Source of the DNA: a marine gamma proteobacterium HTCC2080
GTDB lineage: Bacteria; Pseudomonadota; Gammaproteobacteria; Pseudomonadales; Halieaceae
Reading direction: 5' to 3'
Assembly: GCA_000169115.1 (NCBI GenBank)
Contig: AAVV01000009.1
Span: 1 to 64,000 of the forward strand
Length of the DNA: 64,000 bases
The notes below the pieces were generated by a model. It did not search any database. It was given only the letters and a program-made list of their open reading frames with translations, and was not told the DNA's origin. Numbering within the stretch: position 1 is the stretch's first letter; every line of letters begins with the position of its first letter. Below, one piece after another: positions 1 to 8,718 of this stretch. The position numbers and the translations under genes were made by a program.

Positions 1-306
1 ACGTCGAGATGTGGCGGTCATAGCCGTCAGCTTTAGTACCTCATTAACCGCAAAAATATTCGCTGAGGGGGCCAGTTGGCGGAGTCTTTCCTGGGCCTCT
101 CTACGATAGCGATTGCGTAACCATGATCTGAAAAGTCGCCAAAATCGGCGCAGCAATCCAATAGCCAATAGTAGACCTAAAATCTGCCAGCCCAGAGTTT
201 GTGGCATCCAATTTATCGGCTCAGGCGATACGATCTCATGGAGTTCACCGCGAAGGAGAGGGTTGCCGAACAGTGGGGGTAACGGAGGCAAGGTCTCTTC
301 AAGCAT
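1..306 (-). CDS. DUF4381 domain protein, C-terminus cut by window edge
   Basis: Reading the minus strand from an ATG at 306 gives 102 codons without a stop to the window edge. The start has a proline-rich stretch (LEETLPPLPPLFGNP), then a segment on the theme 'PEPINWMPQTLGWQ', then one membrane helix (about residues 36-52) and a basic region. This is the usual N-terminus of DUF4381 proteins, which sit directly downstream of MoxR and DUF58 genes, as here: the DUF58 stop lies 19 bases before this ATG. Role is inferred from that cluster: a membrane-anchored partner of a MoxR/von Willebrand-factor module in envelope stress or protein assembly. Precise function is unknown for the family. Confidence 0.75.
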   Translation of the reverse strand, partial: MLEETLPPLPPLFGNPLLRGELHEIVSPEPINWMPQTLGWQILGLLLAIGLLRRFWRLFRSWLRNRYRREAQERLRQLAPSANIFAVNEVLKLTAMTATSRR

Positions 307-324
307 AGTCGCTGCAACTCATTG

Positions 325-1257
325 TCATCTTGTTGTTGCCACGGGGGCCCCACCCAGTTGGCGCAGCAGTTGGCTTGAAATATCAGATTCGGTTGTCAGT
401 GATATCAGCGGAATCTCATGACGTTTTAAGGTCTCACCTAAGCGCTCGATTTGCGCATCAAATTTGGCGCTAAAGCGGGCGTCTGCCGCTTTCTGTTTAC
501 TCTCGACCTGAATTTGAAAGGCGCCGTCACTGACGACTAATTGATCAGCCCTCGCTAAGCTTCGCTCAAGAGGGTCAGTAATAAGAGCGGCTATTAAGTC
601 ATTGCTTTGCCGGATTGCTTTGACCGTTGATAGGCACTGGTCATCCCAGCCGTCGAAATCTGAAATAACAATGACCAAGCTGTCGTGGGTAAGGTAGCGA
701 CTTAGTGTTTGAAGTGCTTCAGGTAAGGCACTGGATCTTGAGGGCTCCTTGCTGCCTGCTACAAGTTGGTTGTTCATATTTACCAGCTCTGCGAGCCAGT
801 TCATTAATGCGCCAGGCGAGCGGCTAGGGCGATAGACCTTTGAGGATGAATCGTTGAATAGTAAAGCACCAACTCGATCGCCCACGCCAATCACACGCCA
901 AGCACTGAGTGCGGCGGTTTGGGCTGCTCCTACCGATTTCATTTGGTGGCGACTACCGAAGAACATCGCGAGTCGCTGATCGACAACCACCCAGACTGGG
1001 CGATCTCGCTCTTCTGTATAGACCCTTACAAAAGGAGTGCGGGTTCGATGGGTGACACGCCAATCCATGTTTCGTACATCGTCACCGGGTCTGTAGTGAC
1101 GGAGCTCATCAAAGTCCAGCCCCCGCCCTCGCAGTCGAGATCGTTTACGCCCGGTGAGTACTGAGTTAACAGGTTGAGCAGGTCGGTAGCTAAAGCCTTG
1201 AGCTCGGTATCGAAGTCGTACCAAGTCTTTGAGCGCGACATAGGCAGCGGCACTCAT
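325..1257 (-). CDS. DUF58 domain-containing protein
   Basis: 310 aa from the ATG at 1257. An in-frame ATG at 1278 lies inside the moxR end and has no ribosome site, while the 1257 start follows GGCAGG at a workable distance. The DUF58 signature is at about residues 44-70, rich in Arg/Asp (GRGLDFDELRHYRPGDD, then VRNMDWR), and is followed by a von-Willebrand-A-like fold with VVVDQRLAMFFGS. DUF58 proteins occur next to MoxR AAA+ ATPases and are thought to act as their partner or substrate adaptor; the biochemical role is not settled. The gene lies 7 bases after moxR and 19 bases before the DUF4381 gene, so one operon is likely. Confidence 0.9.
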   Translation of the reverse strand: MSAAAYVALKDLVRLRYRAQGFSYRPAQPVNSVLTGRKRSRLRGRGLDFDELRHYRPGDDVRNMDWRVTHRTRTPFVRVYTEERDRPVWVVVDQRLAMFFGSRHQMKSVGAAQTAALSAWRVIGVGDRVGALLFNDSSSKVYRPSRSPGALMNWLAELVNMNNQLVAGSKEPSRSSALPEALQTLSRYLTHDSLVIVISDFDGWDDQCLSTVKAIRQSNDLIAALITDPLERSLARADQLVVSDGAFQIQVESKQKAADARFSAKFDAQIERLGETLKRHEIPLISLTTESDISSQLLRQLGGAPVATTR

Positions 1258-1264
1258 GATTGGA

Positions 1265-2233
1265 TTAGCCTGCCGCAACGAGGTCGAGAATGTCTGTCAC
1301 GACCCTGTCTGTATCAACCCCGTCAGCAAGGGCATCGTAGCTTAAAATCAAACGATGGCGCAGAACAGCTGGGGCGACAGCTCGTACATCCTCGGGCAGC
1401 ACGTGATCACGTTCTTGCAACCACGCTTCTGCTCGCGCCGCTCTGTGCAGTGCAATACTGGCCCGTGGGCTAGATCCTACCGCGATCCAACTGGCGAGTT
1501 CGCTGGAAAGCCCCTCAGGCTGGCGCGTCGCCATCACTAAATCTACGAGGTAGCGTTCCACGGGTTCGCTAAGGGTCATTTTTTGAATGGCTTGCCTTGC
1601 TGCAAAAATAGCGTCTGTTCCTATGGCAGCGTGTTCAGCCACGGGACCTCCTTCTTCCTGTTGTAATATACGAACGATGGTGCGCTCAGCTTCAGCGTCG
1701 GGATAGTCGACCCTTACCTTGAACAGAAAGCGATCCATCTGCGCCTCGGGCAAGGGGTAGGTGCCCTCTTGCTCAATTGGGTTTTGAGTGGCCATCACAA
1801 GAAACAGCGGCGGCAGCGGATAGCTTTTCCCCGCAACGGTCACCTGCCGCTCTTCCATGGCCTCCAGTAAAGCGGATTGCACCTTGGCGGGAGCTCGGTT
1901 GATTTCATCGGCTAGCACTAACTCGTTAAAAATTGGGCCGGGTTCAAAGACCAATTCATTGCTGCCTTTGTTGCTGTGATACGTCTCGCTCCCGGTTACA
2001 TCGGCCGGGAGAAGATCCGGGGTAAATTGAATTCTTCCAAGATTCACGCCCATGGCGTGCCCCAGTGTTTTAATCGACCGAGTTTTAGCGGTGCCGGGTA
2101 ACCCTTCCAGTAAAACGTTGCCGTTACAGAGCAAAGCCAATATCAAGCTATGCACTACAGCCTCTTGACCAATCACCGCTGCATTGACTCGAGCGGTTAG
2201 GGCGGCAATGTCGGCGCGTGTGCGGTCAGTCAT
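1265..2233 (-). CDS. MoxR-family AAA+ ATPase
   Basis: 322 aa from the ATG at 2233, preceded by AGGA nine bases upstream. The longer frame to 2311 lacks such a site and adds a non-family N-terminus. Walker A GLPGTAKT is at residues 44-51, Walker B LVLADE at 105-110, sensor-1 MATQNP at 147-152, and the following PEAQMDRF at 162-169 is typical of the family. MoxR ATPases are cytoplasmic chaperone-like enzymes that help metal or cofactor insertion and complex maturation, often with von Willebrand A proteins. It heads the moxR/DUF58/DUF4381 operon that runs off the left edge. What this cluster matures here is not evident. Confidence 0.93.
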   Translation of the reverse strand: MTDRTRADIAALTARVNAAVIGQEAVVHSLILALLCNGNVLLEGLPGTAKTRSIKTLGHAMGVNLGRIQFTPDLLPADVTGSETYHSNKGSNELVFEPGPIFNELVLADEINRAPAKVQSALLEAMEERQVTVAGKSYPLPPLFLVMATQNPIEQEGTYPLPEAQMDRFLFKVRVDYPDAEAERTIVRILQQEEGGPVAEHAAIGTDAIFAARQAIQKMTLSEPVERYLVDLVMATRQPEGLSSELASWIAVGSSPRASIALHRAARAEAWLQERDHVLPEDVRAVAPAVLRHRLILSYDALADGVDTDRVVTDILDLVAAG

Positions 2234-2360
2234 AACTTCATTCCTGGTTACGGATTCCTGAGTCTGCAGCAAACTTGTAGTTAGAAAAATACGCTCGCTG
2301 AGGGATATCAAGCCTATCAGCTGCGATGAGCTATCGTGAATAAATTATCCCGCATAAGTT

Positions 2361-2912
2361 TCAGTGGGCCCAGTCTCGGTCAGCTTTGAACCGCTTCGAC
2401 AGGTACTCCATTTGATCAGTTAGAACTCGGTCTTTCGCGAGGAAATGCCACTCGAAGGGATTGGGTCGAAATGGTACTGCAAGCAATGGCATGCCGGCTT
2501 CTTCAGGCGTTTTATTATCTTTTTGCCAATTGCAGCGTTTGCAGGCTGCGACAACATTTTCCCATTTGTTGGTACCGCCTCGGCTGGCGGGTAACACATG
2601 ATCACGGGTCAGTTGATGCCTTGAGGCTTGGTTGCCGCAGTAAAGACAACGATGGTCATCTCGTTTGAACAGGGTTCGATTACACAGTGGCGGAATAAAG
2701 GCATCGTAGATTTTACCCTCGGTCGCAATAATTGGCTGCACTACAAGGGTTGAGCGATGACCAGTGAGGCGTTGAATACCGCCATAAACTGGTGGGAGGG
2801 GGTCTCCGATGCCATAAATGACATCGCCACGGGCATAGGCAGTAATTGTTTCCTGCAAGGTCAACCAACCCCTAGGTTGTCCCGCTAGATCTAGTCTGAG
2901 GATCGCTTGCAT
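2361..2912 (-). CDS. HNH endonuclease family protein
   Basis: 183 aa. A family N-terminal segment (about residues 1-75) precedes an HNH domain: zinc-type Cys pairs CLYC (89-92) and CKRC (124-127) bracket the catalytic LTRDHVLPASRGGTNKWEN stretch with D104-H105. This type of HNH protein is common as a stand-alone chromosomal gene in Proteobacteria and cyanobacteria and has no assigned physiological role; nuclease activity is inferred from the intact motif. No methylase or mobile-element gene is adjacent, so nothing here suggests a restriction system. GAGAGAAAAAG precedes the ATG. Transcription is separate from or weakly linked to the moxR cluster (127 bases apart). Confidence 0.88.
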   Translation of the reverse strand: MQAILRLDLAGQPRGWLTLQETITAYARGDVIYGIGDPLPPVYGGIQRLTGHRSTLVVQPIIATEGKIYDAFIPPLCNRTLFKRDDHRCLYCGNQASRHQLTRDHVLPASRGGTNKWENVVAACKRCNWQKDNKTPEEAGMPLLAVPFRPNPFEWHFLAKDRVLTDQMEYLSKRFKADRDWAH

Positions 2913-3132
2913 GGCTTTTTCTCTCAGGTTTTTGAAAACCTACTGAAAAAAAACCCCAGTTACAATTAAAGTTTTTCTGCTCCGCAATTTCATGTCGCCA
3001 TTTTCTGCAAGATGAGAGCGGTCAAAGTTATTTATCGAGGAAAAATATCATCCAAGCGGCTAGTGAAGCCCATTTTTGGATTGTTTGCTGCTCGTGTTAT
3101 CAGTGGTTTGCGGAAGTGGTCATTTAATGGCT

Positions 3133-3744
3133 TTAGACGGCTATCCAGTTGGCATCGACAAGTGCTGATTCTCCACTCAAAAGTCTCGCCTCAAAGTGTT
3201 CTCCTGCAACAACTGGACCAACCCCAGCGGGAGTGCCCGTCATAATGACGTCGAAGTCGTCCAGCGTTAAAAAGGTAGCCAGCTCATCGATAATGGCCTC
3301 GGGTGGATATAGCATGGCATCTACGCCGCCACTTTGCCTCAGCGTCCCATCGACCCAAAGCTCAAGGCGCAGCTCACGAAGGTTTGCTGGTGCCGGTGTG
3401 AAATGGCTGAACAGGGCGGCGCCGTCGAAAGCTTTGGACCTCTCCCAAGGAAGACCTGCTTGTTTCATTTTTCCTTGCAGCTCACGCTTGGTGAGGTCCA
3501 GTCCAACACCAACTCCTGAAATAGTGCCCTTGTGAATCAATAAACAAATCTCACATTCATAGTGAATGGGTTCACCGGCAAAGGCTTTTAGCGTTGTACC
3601 TATGGCAGCGTTTGGCTTCATAAACACCACCATCTGCTCGGGAACCGCGCTGTGCATCTCTTTGATATGTGCGGTGTAGTTCTTGCCAATGCACACAATT
3701 TTAGCGGGAGTAACGCTTTGGTCTCTAAATTGAATCGATTTCAC
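3133..3744 (-). CDS. Fumarylacetoacetate hydrolase family protein (YcgM-like)
   Basis: 203 aa from a GTG at 3744 with GGGAA just upstream. The frame stays open to 4077, but the extra N-terminus is composed of shadow sequence of the divergent transporter. IGKNY (19-23), the metal-binding HYECE (61-65) with the acidic pair, the VGLDLTKRELQ region, and a C-terminal MTGTPAGVGPV loop match the compact FAH group that includes acylpyruvases and 2-hydroxyhepta-2,4-diene-1,7-dioate isomerases. Members are cytosolic Mg2+-dependent C-C bond hydrolases, isomerases or decarboxylases. Substrate is uncertain; oxaloacetate/acylpyruvate-type chemistry is the best guess. Divergent from the Nramp-like gene with 130 bases between. 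Confidence 0.87.
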   Translation of the reverse strand: MKSIQFRDQSVTPAKIVCIGKNYTAHIKEMHSAVPEQMVVFMKPNAAIGTTLKAFAGEPIHYECEICLLIHKGTISGVGVGLDLTKRELQGKMKQAGLPWERSKAFDGAALFSHFTPAPANLRELRLELWVDGTLRQSGGVDAMLYPPEAIIDELATFLTLDDFDVIMTGTPAGVGPVVAGEHFEARLLSGESALVDANWIAV

Positions 3745-3874
3745 TATGGGTTCCCAATGGCCTTTACTGGCACTATAGAACAGGATGAAGCCATGCAGCA
3801 TGGCAGTAGTATGGGCCGCTGAGAATGTTTTTGAGTGTAGTAACGGCGCGTTGCTAAACGAAGGGGGGTTGTTT

Positions 3875-5074
3875 ATGAGGCTGCGTATTGGTCCAGGAGC
3901 GATGGTTGCTGCGGCATTTATAGGCCCTGGCACCATCACTACGGCCAGTGTTGCCGGAGCCACAACCGGCATAACGCTGATTTGGGCGATTGCTTTCTCG
4001 GTCTTTGCAACGGTGTTGCTACAAGAACTCGCGGTACGAAGTGCCCTAGCCACTGATCGTGATCTGGCGACTCTCATTAGAGATTTTGGTGCGGGTTATT
4101 GGTGGGGAGCGCCTTTACTTTTGCTGATCATATTGGCGGTTGGTGTGGGCAACGCTGCCTACCAATCTGGTAATTTGTCAGGCGCTGGAATCGGTCTAAA
4201 CACCGCCTTGGGAACCAACTTCACGTCAGTCGTCTTACTAAGCGCCACTGCCTCCGCAATTCTGATTGTTATTAATCGGTATCGGTTATTGGAGCGCATT
4301 TTGGTGGTCTTAGTGGCCGCAATGGGCTTGCTGTTTACTGGGTTAGCGATAATGTTGGCGCCATTGCTATGGGTTCAGCCAGAGGTGCGACTGTTGCCTG
4401 ACTTCTCCTATGCCAACCTCACCTTGGTGCTGGCCTTAATTGGAACGACGGTCGTACCTTACAACTTATTTCTTCATGCGACCGCGGCCAGACAGCATTG
4501 GCAGGGCAGCTCAATTGGCGAAGCGCTAAAAGGCGCTCGTTGGGAGTCTTGTGTGGCAATTCTTTTCGGTGGTGTGACTACCACTGCAATAGTAGTCGTT
4601 GCCGCTGCGCTAGTACCTAACGCTGTCGATCAACCCGCGATAAATGCGGTAATAGAAGCAATTGAGGTTCAAATGCCTGGGTGGGGCGTCATGATTTTGG
4701 GTATGGGCTTATTCGCAGCGGGTCTTACATCAGCCATTGCCGCGCCCGTTGCGGCGGGCTGGACTATCTGCGGTGCTCTAGGGTGGTCCGTTGATCCTCA
4801 GAGCCTCCGTTTTAAACTCGTTGCGCTCACTGTGGTATTGATTGGCGGTCTTTTTGCGGTGGTTACCTCCCGACCGTCTGCACTCATCCTCACTGCACAG
4901 GTAACAAACGCTCTGTTACTTCCGCTAATTGCCCTAGTTTTAATAATGGTCGCTAATAGCAGTTTATTACCAAGTTCCTATCGCAATAATGTTGTGCTCA
5001 ATGCGACGGGCATAGCGGTTTTGGTGGCCATGACCCTGTTGGCCGGTGGCAAGCTCTTTAAAATTTTGGGGTGA
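3875..5074 (+). CDS. Nramp-related metal ion transporter with altered metal-site motifs
   Basis: 399 aa, about eleven hydrophobic helices. Start chosen at the ATG at 3875, preceded by AAGGGGGG; earlier in-frame codons overlap the divergent gene. Helix 1 carries GPGTITTASVAG (17-28) and helix 6 carries VVPYNLFLHA (193-202). The overall pattern is Nramp, but canonical Nramp transporters have DPGN in helix 1 and MPH in helix 6, supplying the Asp, Asn and Met ligands for Mn2+/Fe2+. Here Asp and Asn are Gly and Thr, and Met-Pro-His is Val-Pro-Tyr. The protein probably belongs to a divergent Nramp-related branch of unproven substrate. No obvious metal-riboswitch was seen upstream. Confidence 0.85.
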   Translation: MRLRIGPGAMVAAAFIGPGTITTASVAGATTGITLIWAIAFSVFATVLLQELAVRSALATDRDLATLIRDFGAGYWWGAPLLLLIILAVGVGNAAYQSGNLSGAGIGLNTALGTNFTSVVLLSATASAILIVINRYRLLERILVVLVAAMGLLFTGLAIMLAPLLWVQPEVRLLPDFSYANLTLVLALIGTTVVPYNLFLHATAARQHWQGSSIGEALKGARWESCVAILFGGVTTTAIVVVAAALVPNAVDQPAINAVIEAIEVQMPGWGVMILGMGLFAAGLTSAIAAPVAAGWTICGALGWSVDPQSLRFKLVALTVVLIGGLFAVVTSRPSALILTAQVTNALLLPLIALVLIMVANSSLLPSSYRNNVVLNATGIAVLVAMTLLAGGKLFKILG

Positions 5075-5171
5075 CGTTGCTACGAAAAATACTTTGGCGC
5101 AGCGCAGTGAGGGCACCTTGATCTGAATAAAATGGAGAGACGGGGTGGCTCGGTCGCGATACAAGTCAAGA

Positions 5172-5642
5172 CTAAGGTCTATACTGACCTGAGGTTATAA
5201 ACTGGCCAAAGGTTTCACACCACACTACCGCTGTCGTGTATTGAGCAGCATTGATTGCAGGTGAGTGACTTAGCACGAAACCGTCAAAATTTCTTACAGC
5301 ACCAATCTCTACAGATTGTTCTTTAACGGCCAAAAAATCAGCCTCTGTCTCAACAAATTTGGGCGCCAGATAAAGTCGATAGTCGGGCCCCGGAGCCAAG
5401 TTTCCTTCAAAAATGATCGCGTCGGCATATATCCGCAGTTGACCTTCACCCCAGTGTAGGGCGTCGCTATCTTTACGTTGGCGGTTAAACTCGGTGGTAA
5501 ATAATGGGTGCGTTAGCGTCGCTTCAGCCTTTGCGAGGTCTGGCGCAGGCGGTTCAATCAAAATTGGTAGTAGGTAAATGCCCAGCGCAAAACCCAAGAG
5601 GGCGGTGCCGCCATGGCTCAGGATCAGTAGAAGTTTGGTCAT
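5172..5642 (-). CDS. DM13 domain-containing membrane-anchored protein
   Basis: 156 aa from the ATG at 5642; the frame extends to a TTG at 5729 and another ATG lies at 5690, so the start is not certain. One N-terminal helix (LLLILSHGGTALLGFALGIY, 4-23) acts as signal anchor. It is followed by a DM13 domain with SDALHWGEGQLRIY (59-72), APGPDYRLYLAPKFVETE (83-100) and VVWCETFGQFI (139-149). DM13 domains are proposed extracytoplasmic redox or electron-transfer modules with one conserved Cys, here C142. It is transcribed towards the end of the Nramp-like gene. Partner and substrate are unknown. Confidence 0.85.
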   Translation of the reverse strand: MTKLLLILSHGGTALLGFALGIYLLPILIEPPAPDLAKAEATLTHPLFTTEFNRQRKDSDALHWGEGQLRIYADAIIFEGNLAPGPDYRLYLAPKFVETEADFLAVKEQSVEIGAVRNFDGFVLSHSPAINAAQYTTAVVWCETFGQFITSGQYRP

Positions 5643-5890
5643 CGGTATTGCCACGCTGATGACAACAATTGCGGAGTAAAGCCCGAGCATGTCATGGATA
5701 GATTTCTTCCAACGTTTGTTTTGACCCAAATTGAGCCAAAAGTTTTATTAACGCAACTGCCATGGCATCAGCCTAGTTGAAAAATGCTACTGTTTCGTAA
5801 CAAAAATTCCTGAGGAGACTGGCAGTGTTAAATAAGCTCATGCATGATAGCTGGCTCCGTGAAACCAATAATAAGCTAGGAAATTGCAAT

Positions 5891-7414
5891 ATGCTGCGTA
5901 TTTTTAGTCTATGCCTGTTACTCGCCTCGTCTGCGCTTCACGCCGCGGATAAGCCCAATATTTTAGTGATTTGGGGGGACGATATCGGATTTTGGAACCT
6001 CTCAACCAATAATATGGGAATGATGGGCTACCCCACTCCTAATATTGATCGCATTGCCAACGAAGGCGCTAAGTTCACTGATTACTACGGCCAACAGAGT
6101 TGTACTGCTGGGCGCTCGGCCTTCATTATTGGACAGTCGCCCATTCGTACTGGCCTTACTAAGGTAGGTTCTCCAGGTGCGGAACAGGGGATTAGTGAAA
6201 AGGACGTGACCCTTGCCGGCTTGTTAAAAGGGGAGGGTTATGTCACGGGCCAATATGGGAAAAATCACTTAGGTGATCGCGACGAATTTTTACCAACACA
6301 GCATGGATTCGACGAATTTTTTGGCAATCTTTATCACCTCAATGCGGAAGAAGAACCCGAGGATGTTGACTACCCTACTGATCCGGCTTTTATCGCGCGC
6401 TTCGGGCCTCGAGGCGTAATTCGGTCCTTTGCAGATGGTCGAGTTGAGGACAGTGGCCCGCTCACAAAAAAGCGGATGGAGACGATCGACCGGGAGTTCG
6501 TTGCATCTGCACAAGATTTTATGAGTCGTGCTGTCGCCGATGACAAACCCTTTTTTGTTTGGGTAAATACCACACGCATGCATTTCTGGACTCATACAGC
6601 CGATGAAGAACTAGGGCTTTCAGGTCAGGGGTTTTATAACGACGCGATGGTCGCTCACGACCGTATGGTGGGCGAATTACTCGATCAGCTGGATGAGTTG
6701 GGCGTCTCAGACAACACGATTGTTCTGTACTCAACCGATAATGGACCGCATTTCAATACTTGGCCCGACGCCGGTATTACGCCCTTTCGCAGCGAAAAGA
6801 ATACCAACTGGGAGGGTGGGTTTCGAGTCCCCGCCATGGTCCGCTGGCCTGGAAAAATTCCAGAGGGCACAATCTTAAATGACATTATGTCGCATACCGA
6901 TTGGACGCCCACTTTTATGGCGGCGGCGGGACGGGCGACGATTACCGAAGAGCTGAAAGCTGGCACGATCGTTAATGGTAAGCCTTATAAAAACCATTTA
7001 GATGGCTATAATTTTTTACCATACCTCACTGGGGAAGCCGAACATGGACCCCGTGATACGTTTCTTTATTGGAGCGATGACGGGTTGCTGACCGCCATGC
7101 GCATTGGCGATTGGAAGGTCGTATTTGCTGAGCAGCGAGCGCAGGAGTTTGATGTTTGGCGTGAACAGTTTGATATGTTGCGTATTCCTAAACTATTCCA
7201 CTTACGTCGTGATCCTTTCGAACGTGCCGATCAAAACTCGAATACCTACAACGATTGGTGGGTTAAGAAAATTCCGCGGATTTATATGGCTAGGGCCGAG
7301 CTAGAAAAGTTCATAGGAACCCTAATGGCCTTTCCACCCCGGCAACGTCCTGCGAGTTTTACCATTGACCAAATGATGGAGCCCTTTTATCGGTTTGAAG
7401 GGCATGATAAGTAA
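5891..7414 (+). CDS. Secreted sulfatase (arylsulfatase type), CTAGR active site
   Basis: 507 aa from the ATG at 5891, which opens a clean signal peptide (MLRIFSLCLLLASSALHA, cleavage near A18/A19) and has AGGAA upstream. A GTG at 5825 with GAGGAGA upstream is an alternative that would bury the signal peptide. Metal-binding Asp pair GDD (29-31), formylglycine motif C71-TAGR, then GKNHLGD, and a later YSTDNGPHFN stretch fit family S1 sulfatases. Such periplasmic enzymes hydrolyse sulfate esters after the Cys is oxidised to formylglycine by a separate enzyme, not found in this window. Substrate may be an algal sulfated compound (inference). Confidence 0.9.
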   Translation: MLRIFSLCLLLASSALHAADKPNILVIWGDDIGFWNLSTNNMGMMGYPTPNIDRIANEGAKFTDYYGQQSCTAGRSAFIIGQSPIRTGLTKVGSPGAEQGISEKDVTLAGLLKGEGYVTGQYGKNHLGDRDEFLPTQHGFDEFFGNLYHLNAEEEPEDVDYPTDPAFIARFGPRGVIRSFADGRVEDSGPLTKKRMETIDREFVASAQDFMSRAVADDKPFFVWVNTTRMHFWTHTADEELGLSGQGFYNDAMVAHDRMVGELLDQLDELGVSDNTIVLYSTDNGPHFNTWPDAGITPFRSEKNTNWEGGFRVPAMVRWPGKIPEGTILNDIMSHTDWTPTFMAAAGRATITEELKAGTIVNGKPYKNHLDGYNFLPYLTGEAEHGPRDTFLYWSDDGLLTAMRIGDWKVVFAEQRAQEFDVWREQFDMLRIPKLFHLRRDPFERADQNSNTYNDWWVKKIPRIYMARAELEKFIGTLMAFPPRQRPASFTIDQMMEPFYRFEGHDK

Positions 7415-7614
7415 GCCTGGTCGCCTCGCTGCACAAGTCTAGATTCGGCTGAGTGCTTGGGCGGGACAGCACTGCGCCAGCAAAAAATCCCTGACAGGCT
7501 GCCCGGCATCTCTGAGCAGCCTCGCAAATTGCTTGGGGCATACTGCTCTAATCCACGAGTGCCTGTTGAGATATTTCCTATTGGTCACATGTTGTATTGA
7601 CTGAGAGCGTTTAA

Positions 7615-8607
7615 ATGGGGCTACACCTACCAAGTTTTAGCGACGTTGAGCGGGCCGCCGAGCGTTTACGAGGGCATGTCGTGCGCACCCCGCTGCTATC
7701 TTCTTCCCAATTAAATGCCTTAGCCGGACGGCGAGTAGTATTAAAGCCAGAGTGCTTGCAACACACCGGCAGTTTCAAGTTCAGGGGCGCCTTCAACCGC
7801 TTATGCCAACTGACCGCCAAAGAGCGTGCCGCCGGAGTGGTGGCCTGGTCATCGGGTAATCATGCTCAGGGGGTGGCCCTTGCAGCGCAATTGCTGAACA
7901 TACCTGCGCGTATTGTGATGCCAGCAGACGCACCGCAAATCAAAACACGTAATACACTGGCTCTGGGTGCTGAGGTCGTGGCTTATGATCGTTACAGCGA
8001 AGATCGAGAAGTCATTGCTCGAGACCTTGTGATGCGAAATGGCGGGACCATTGTTCCGTCTTATGATGACGCAGACATCATTGCCGGCCAGGGAACCGTA
8101 GGTCTTGAGTTATTGCAGGACACAGAACCACCTGAGGCCTTGTTGGTGTGTTGCAGTGGTGGTGGCTTAGTGGCGGGCTGCGCGTTAGCGGTGGAGGGGC
8201 TGAACGCCAGCACCGCGGTGTTTTCGGTAGAACCAGCAGAATTTAATGACCATGAGCGCTCGCTACGTAACGGTATTAGGGAGCGTGTAGAGCCGGGATC
8301 TACCTCAATCTGTGATGCACTGCTCGCGCCAACACCGGGGGAGCTAACTTTTGCTATAAATCAACAAATTCTGGCGGGCGGCTTGTCGGTCAGCGATGAG
8401 GAAGTTCTGCTGGCCATGAGTTTTGCGTTTGAGCATCTCAAACTTGTGCTGGAACCCGGGGGCGCTGTTGCCCTAGCCGCGCTGTTGTCCGGTAAAGTCC
8501 CTGAGCATTATCGATCGGTGGGTATTATTTTGTCTGGCGGTAATGTTGACCCTGCTGTATTCGCGGCAGCGATTAAGGCTGTTAGCAACTCTCAGAGCAA
8601 CCCGTAA
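7615..8607 (+). CDS. Threonine/serine dehydratase-like PLP enzyme
   Basis: 330 aa, fold type II PLP protein without a C-terminal ACT regulatory domain. The PLP Lys is in SFKFRG (K55), the substrate loop SSGNHAQG is at 79-86, and a glycine-rich phosphate-binding loop CCSGGGLVAG follows near residue 180. This matches catabolic threonine dehydratases, serine racemase/dehydratases and hydroxyaspartate dehydratases, which convert hydroxyamino acids to 2-oxoacids plus ammonia; which substrate is used cannot be read off. GAGAG precedes the ATG. It is followed on the same strand, 111 bases later, by the methyltransferase gene. Confidence 0.88.
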   Translation: MGLHLPSFSDVERAAERLRGHVVRTPLLSSSQLNALAGRRVVLKPECLQHTGSFKFRGAFNRLCQLTAKERAAGVVAWSSGNHAQGVALAAQLLNIPARIVMPADAPQIKTRNTLALGAEVVAYDRYSEDREVIARDLVMRNGGTIVPSYDDADIIAGQGTVGLELLQDTEPPEALLVCCSGGGLVAGCALAVEGLNASTAVFSVEPAEFNDHERSLRNGIRERVEPGSTSICDALLAPTPGELTFAINQQILAGGLSVSDEEVLLAMSFAFEHLKLVLEPGGAVALAALLSGKVPEHYRSVGIILSGGNVDPAVFAAAIKAVSNSQSNP

Positions 8608-8718
8608 GATAACCTCCAAAGGCAGGGTAATGAATCTCTTGCACCGTTCAAGGAGCCGTTGCCTCCGCAACAAGCTACAGGCACAGTGGTAAGGGTGGAA
8701 AAATTCGGGGCCAGTGCG

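Noticed and set aside
3012-3245. 77-codon plus-strand frame in the gap before the FAH gene
   Set aside because: Overlaps the conserved C-terminus of the FAH-family gene on the other strand and has no family signature or strong ribosome site.
3745-4077. N-terminal extension of the FAH-family frame
   Set aside because: It runs through the start of the divergent transporter gene and reads as low-complexity shadow sequence; the GTG at 3744 fits the family start.
6275-6325. Direct repeat of CGACGAATTTTT inside sulfatase 1
   Set aside because: Both copies encode Asp-Glu-Phe in reading frame (RDEF and FDEFF); coincidence of codon use explains it.
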